Source: Chromera velia (taxonomy: Eukaryota > Sar > Chromeraceae). From it: a stretch of DNA of 18,533 nt. Of this stretch, positions 17,006 to 18,533 are shown one piece after another. The stretch's first letter is position 1, and the number at the start of each line of letters is the position of its first letter. The notes beneath the pieces are model-generated. The model was not told where the DNA came from, did no database searches, and saw only the letters and a program-made list of their open reading frames with translations. A program made the position numbers and the translations under genes. The stretch is taken from positions 1 through 18,533 of the forward strand of contig JAHBMJ010002458.1 in the NCBI GenBank assembly GCA_018398765.1, in the 5' to 3' direction.

Positions 17006-18170
17006 GAATAACGTCCCCCCTATAGGATCAACGTAGAAAGGATCCACGAATATAAGTAAAAAGAACAAGCAGGAGGGTTCTCTGCAATAAAAATGTCATC
17101 TGTCGCCGCTGCGGTAGCCTTAATTCAGTCGGCAGCTGCTAGTCTCTGTAAGCCTTAAGGTGGGAGAGAGAACGAAACGGATCAAGGGAAAGAACAAAAG
17201 AAAAAGAAGAAATCAAAAAGTGAAAGATCTCGTCAGTGCCCCCCTCCTCCCTAGTGCTCTGCAACCATGGTCGCACAAAGCTGACAGAGGGAGAGGTCAA
17301 AGGAAATGGACAAGGATGGATTTGTTATCCCCACCGAGTTTTGGGAGAGATTCGCTGTAGGGAGAGAGCTGAACATCGCTCATGCAATGTTTTCAGATGT
17401 CAAGTTCACCGTGAAGATTTTGGAGCTGAAAAAGCTCACAGATGATCATAAAAAAAAGGCAGACATCGAAATTTTTCTAGATGATTCCTTGGTCGTTTTT
17501 CAGTACACCCATGTTGTCCCCCCCCAAAATCTGTCAGAGAAGAAGAAGAAGGAATATAATTTCCGTTTGAGGCGTCTGGGAACCACTAAGTGGGAGATGT
17601 TCGGGAGAGAGGGGCATGATCTGAACAAAGATCAGCAGCCACTGTCCGGCATATGGAGGGATTATCTAGGGCACCACTAATCACTATCACTATTACTATT
17701 ATGAATTCTGGTAGGCTTACATAGTCAATTGGATCGATTTTCGCTCTGTTTTTTATACTGGTACGTGCAGCTTGTGTAGAGCTGTCCACTGTCCGTTTTG
17801 TATTGCATTAGCGGTGCACTATAACACATAAAACAAAAGTTTCAAGTTGACTCCCAATTTTTTTTTTTTTGTACTACCAATTTTTTTTTTTACGGTCCTA
17901 AAAAATTCTTATTTAAAAATTGGTAACTCCCAATTTTTAGGTGACTCTAAGTGTTCATAGAATTTGTTCTTAGTAATGAATTAGAGTCTAATGACTACAG
18001 CTAGAGACTAGTGAGCCCTTGTCTAGCCCATACACAAAATTTTAGCTTCAAACTTCATGTACTTCTTTCACTAGACTAGGTACAAATTTTTCAAAATTAG
18101 GAGTTACTGGTGGTAAAAAATTGGTAGTACTACCAATTCGACACCTAATTCAACTCCTAATTCTTTAGGG
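17006..18170 (-). repeat. Right arm of the inverted repeat
   Basis: This 1165-base reverse-complement counterpart of 15751-16874 carries an extra 37 bases (about 17666-17702). Identity is highest in the inner portion: only two differences occur in the first 300 bases from the centre. Most differences lie in the outer two-thirds. Confidence 0.92.
17306..17680 (+). CDS. Unrecognised ORF in right arm (124 aa)
   Basis: The frame begins MDKDGFVIPTEF, continues FAVGRELNIAHAMFSDVKF, THVVPPQNLSEKKKKEY and WEMFGREGHDLNK, and ends RDYLGHH. The last four residues come from the 37-base segment missing in the left arm. No family is recognised. A competing model starts at ATG 17093 (MSSVAAAVALIQSAAASL), splices at T|GTAAGC (17147) to CCCTAG|TG (17255) and reads a different frame to 17445, giving 81 residues. 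In the left arm that second frame has a TAG stop, whereas the 124-residue frame is intact in both copies, so I prefer the latter. Expression is unproven. Confidence 0.5.
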   Translation: MDKDGFVIPTEFWERFAVGRELNIAHAMFSDVKFTVKILELKKLTDDHKKKADIEIFLDDSLVVFQYTHVVPPQNLSEKKKKEYNFRLRRLGTTKWEMFGREGHDLNKDQQPLSGIWRDYLGHH

Positions 18171-18533
18171 CTAGCTAGCATCGATTACGCAGATAGACTA
18201 AACTTATTAAATATAGATTTCAATAGAAAAAAATATGTCAGAATGTCCTATAACGTTCTAGAGAACGTTATGAGAAGTAAGTTAATTTTAGAAGCAGTGT
18301 TAAAATAATCTTGGTCTTCTGTGTATTAGCCTACTAGATATTAGCCAAGAAAGTGGTGCAGACACTATAAAATGTGCTGTCTGTCCACTATGATATCCTA
18401 TGTATGCATGATGTGCATAAGGCAGAACTCAAAGCACACAGGCTATACAGTCGCACCCTGTCAGGTGATTGTAAGTCACTATAGTGAAGGGAAAGATCGC
18501 TGCACTGAAAGACCCTAGAAGCCACTAAATCTT
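18171..18533. other. Right flank of the inverted repeat, no gene seen
   Basis: This AT-rich sequence has no convincing reading frame. It contains one perfect short inverted repeat (18250-18271). The immediate junction reads CTAGCTAGC, and no duplication of the left flank was found. Confidence 0.5.
18250..18271. repeat. Perfect 10-bp inverted repeat with 2-base centre
   Basis: ATAACGTTCT (18250-18259) and AGAACGTTAT (18262-18271) are exact complements around AG. The symmetry suits a dimeric protein-binding site or the tip of a small hairpin. It lies 80 bases outside the large inverted repeat. Confidence 0.8.

Larger units (their letters stand above)
15751..18170. mobile_element. Large foldback-type element: two ~1.1-kb inverted arms with a 131-bp spacer
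   Basis: The left arm (15751-16874) and right arm (17006-18170) are reverse complements of each other at about 97% identity by eye. The outer ends read CCCTAAAGAATT and its complement. The inner ends meet at GAATAACGTCCCCCC, with spacer 16875-17005. Each arm has an outer AT-rich part built from short copies of ACTACCAATTTT and ACTCCCAATTTT, and an inner gene-bearing part. No transposase is visible and no target-site duplication is obvious (flanks GTACT and CTAGC). A foldback transposon that carries a gene, an inverted duplication of a smaller element, and an inverted segmental duplication are all possible. Confidence 0.75.

Noticed and set aside
15751-18170. CRISPR array or bacterial integron-like structure
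   Set aside because: There are no regularly spaced identical direct repeats and no cas or integrase genes, and the context is eukaryotic.

Overview
The window looks like nuclear DNA of a protist alga, not a bacterium. The genes have GT-AG introns and long microsatellites are frequent. There is a CAAX protease (STE24) exon, a Rab-like GTPase and a leucine-rich-repeat protein. The riboflavin synthase carries an N-terminal leader of the signal-peptide-plus-transit-peptide kind, with Phe at the predicted junction, which is typical of algae with red-lineage complex plastids. My best guess is a chromerid or a relative (for example Chromera). That is an inference from gene style, not a match to a known sequence.

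Layout. 1-84 is an AC/TC microsatellite inside the first intron of a minus-strand STE24 gene whose first coding exon is 114-926. A divergent plus-strand gene (1666-2622) encodes an unrecognised 318-residue protein ending in a 13-residue tandem duplication. 2623-4200 has no firm gene but holds a weak minus-strand candidate exon, a tRNA-like (SINE-type) sequence and a 252-bp MITE-like element. 4202-6613 (minus) is a two-exon LRR protein of the ribonuclease-inhibitor type. 6614-10900 is rich in microsatellites, with only weak candidate exons, one of them LRR-like. 10908-12067 (minus) is a three-exon small GTPase closest to the RJL family. It is divergent from riboflavin synthase (12728-13597, plus). 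A pyrimidine/TG tract of about 640 bp follows (13963-14600), then about 1.1 kb without a recognisable gene.

The most striking structure is at 15751-18170. Two arms of about 1.12 and 1.17 kb lie in inverted orientation around a 131-bp spacer. Each arm carries the same unrecognised ORF of about 123 codons, transcribed outward. By eye the arms are about 97% identical, and their differences are almost all transitions (about 28 against 4 transversions). One arm has an extra 37 bp that changes the end of the ORF. I read this as a large foldback-type mobile element or an inverted segmental duplication. The other genes are unrelated housekeeping or accessory genes and do not form a pathway. All alignments and counts were done by eye without database searches.
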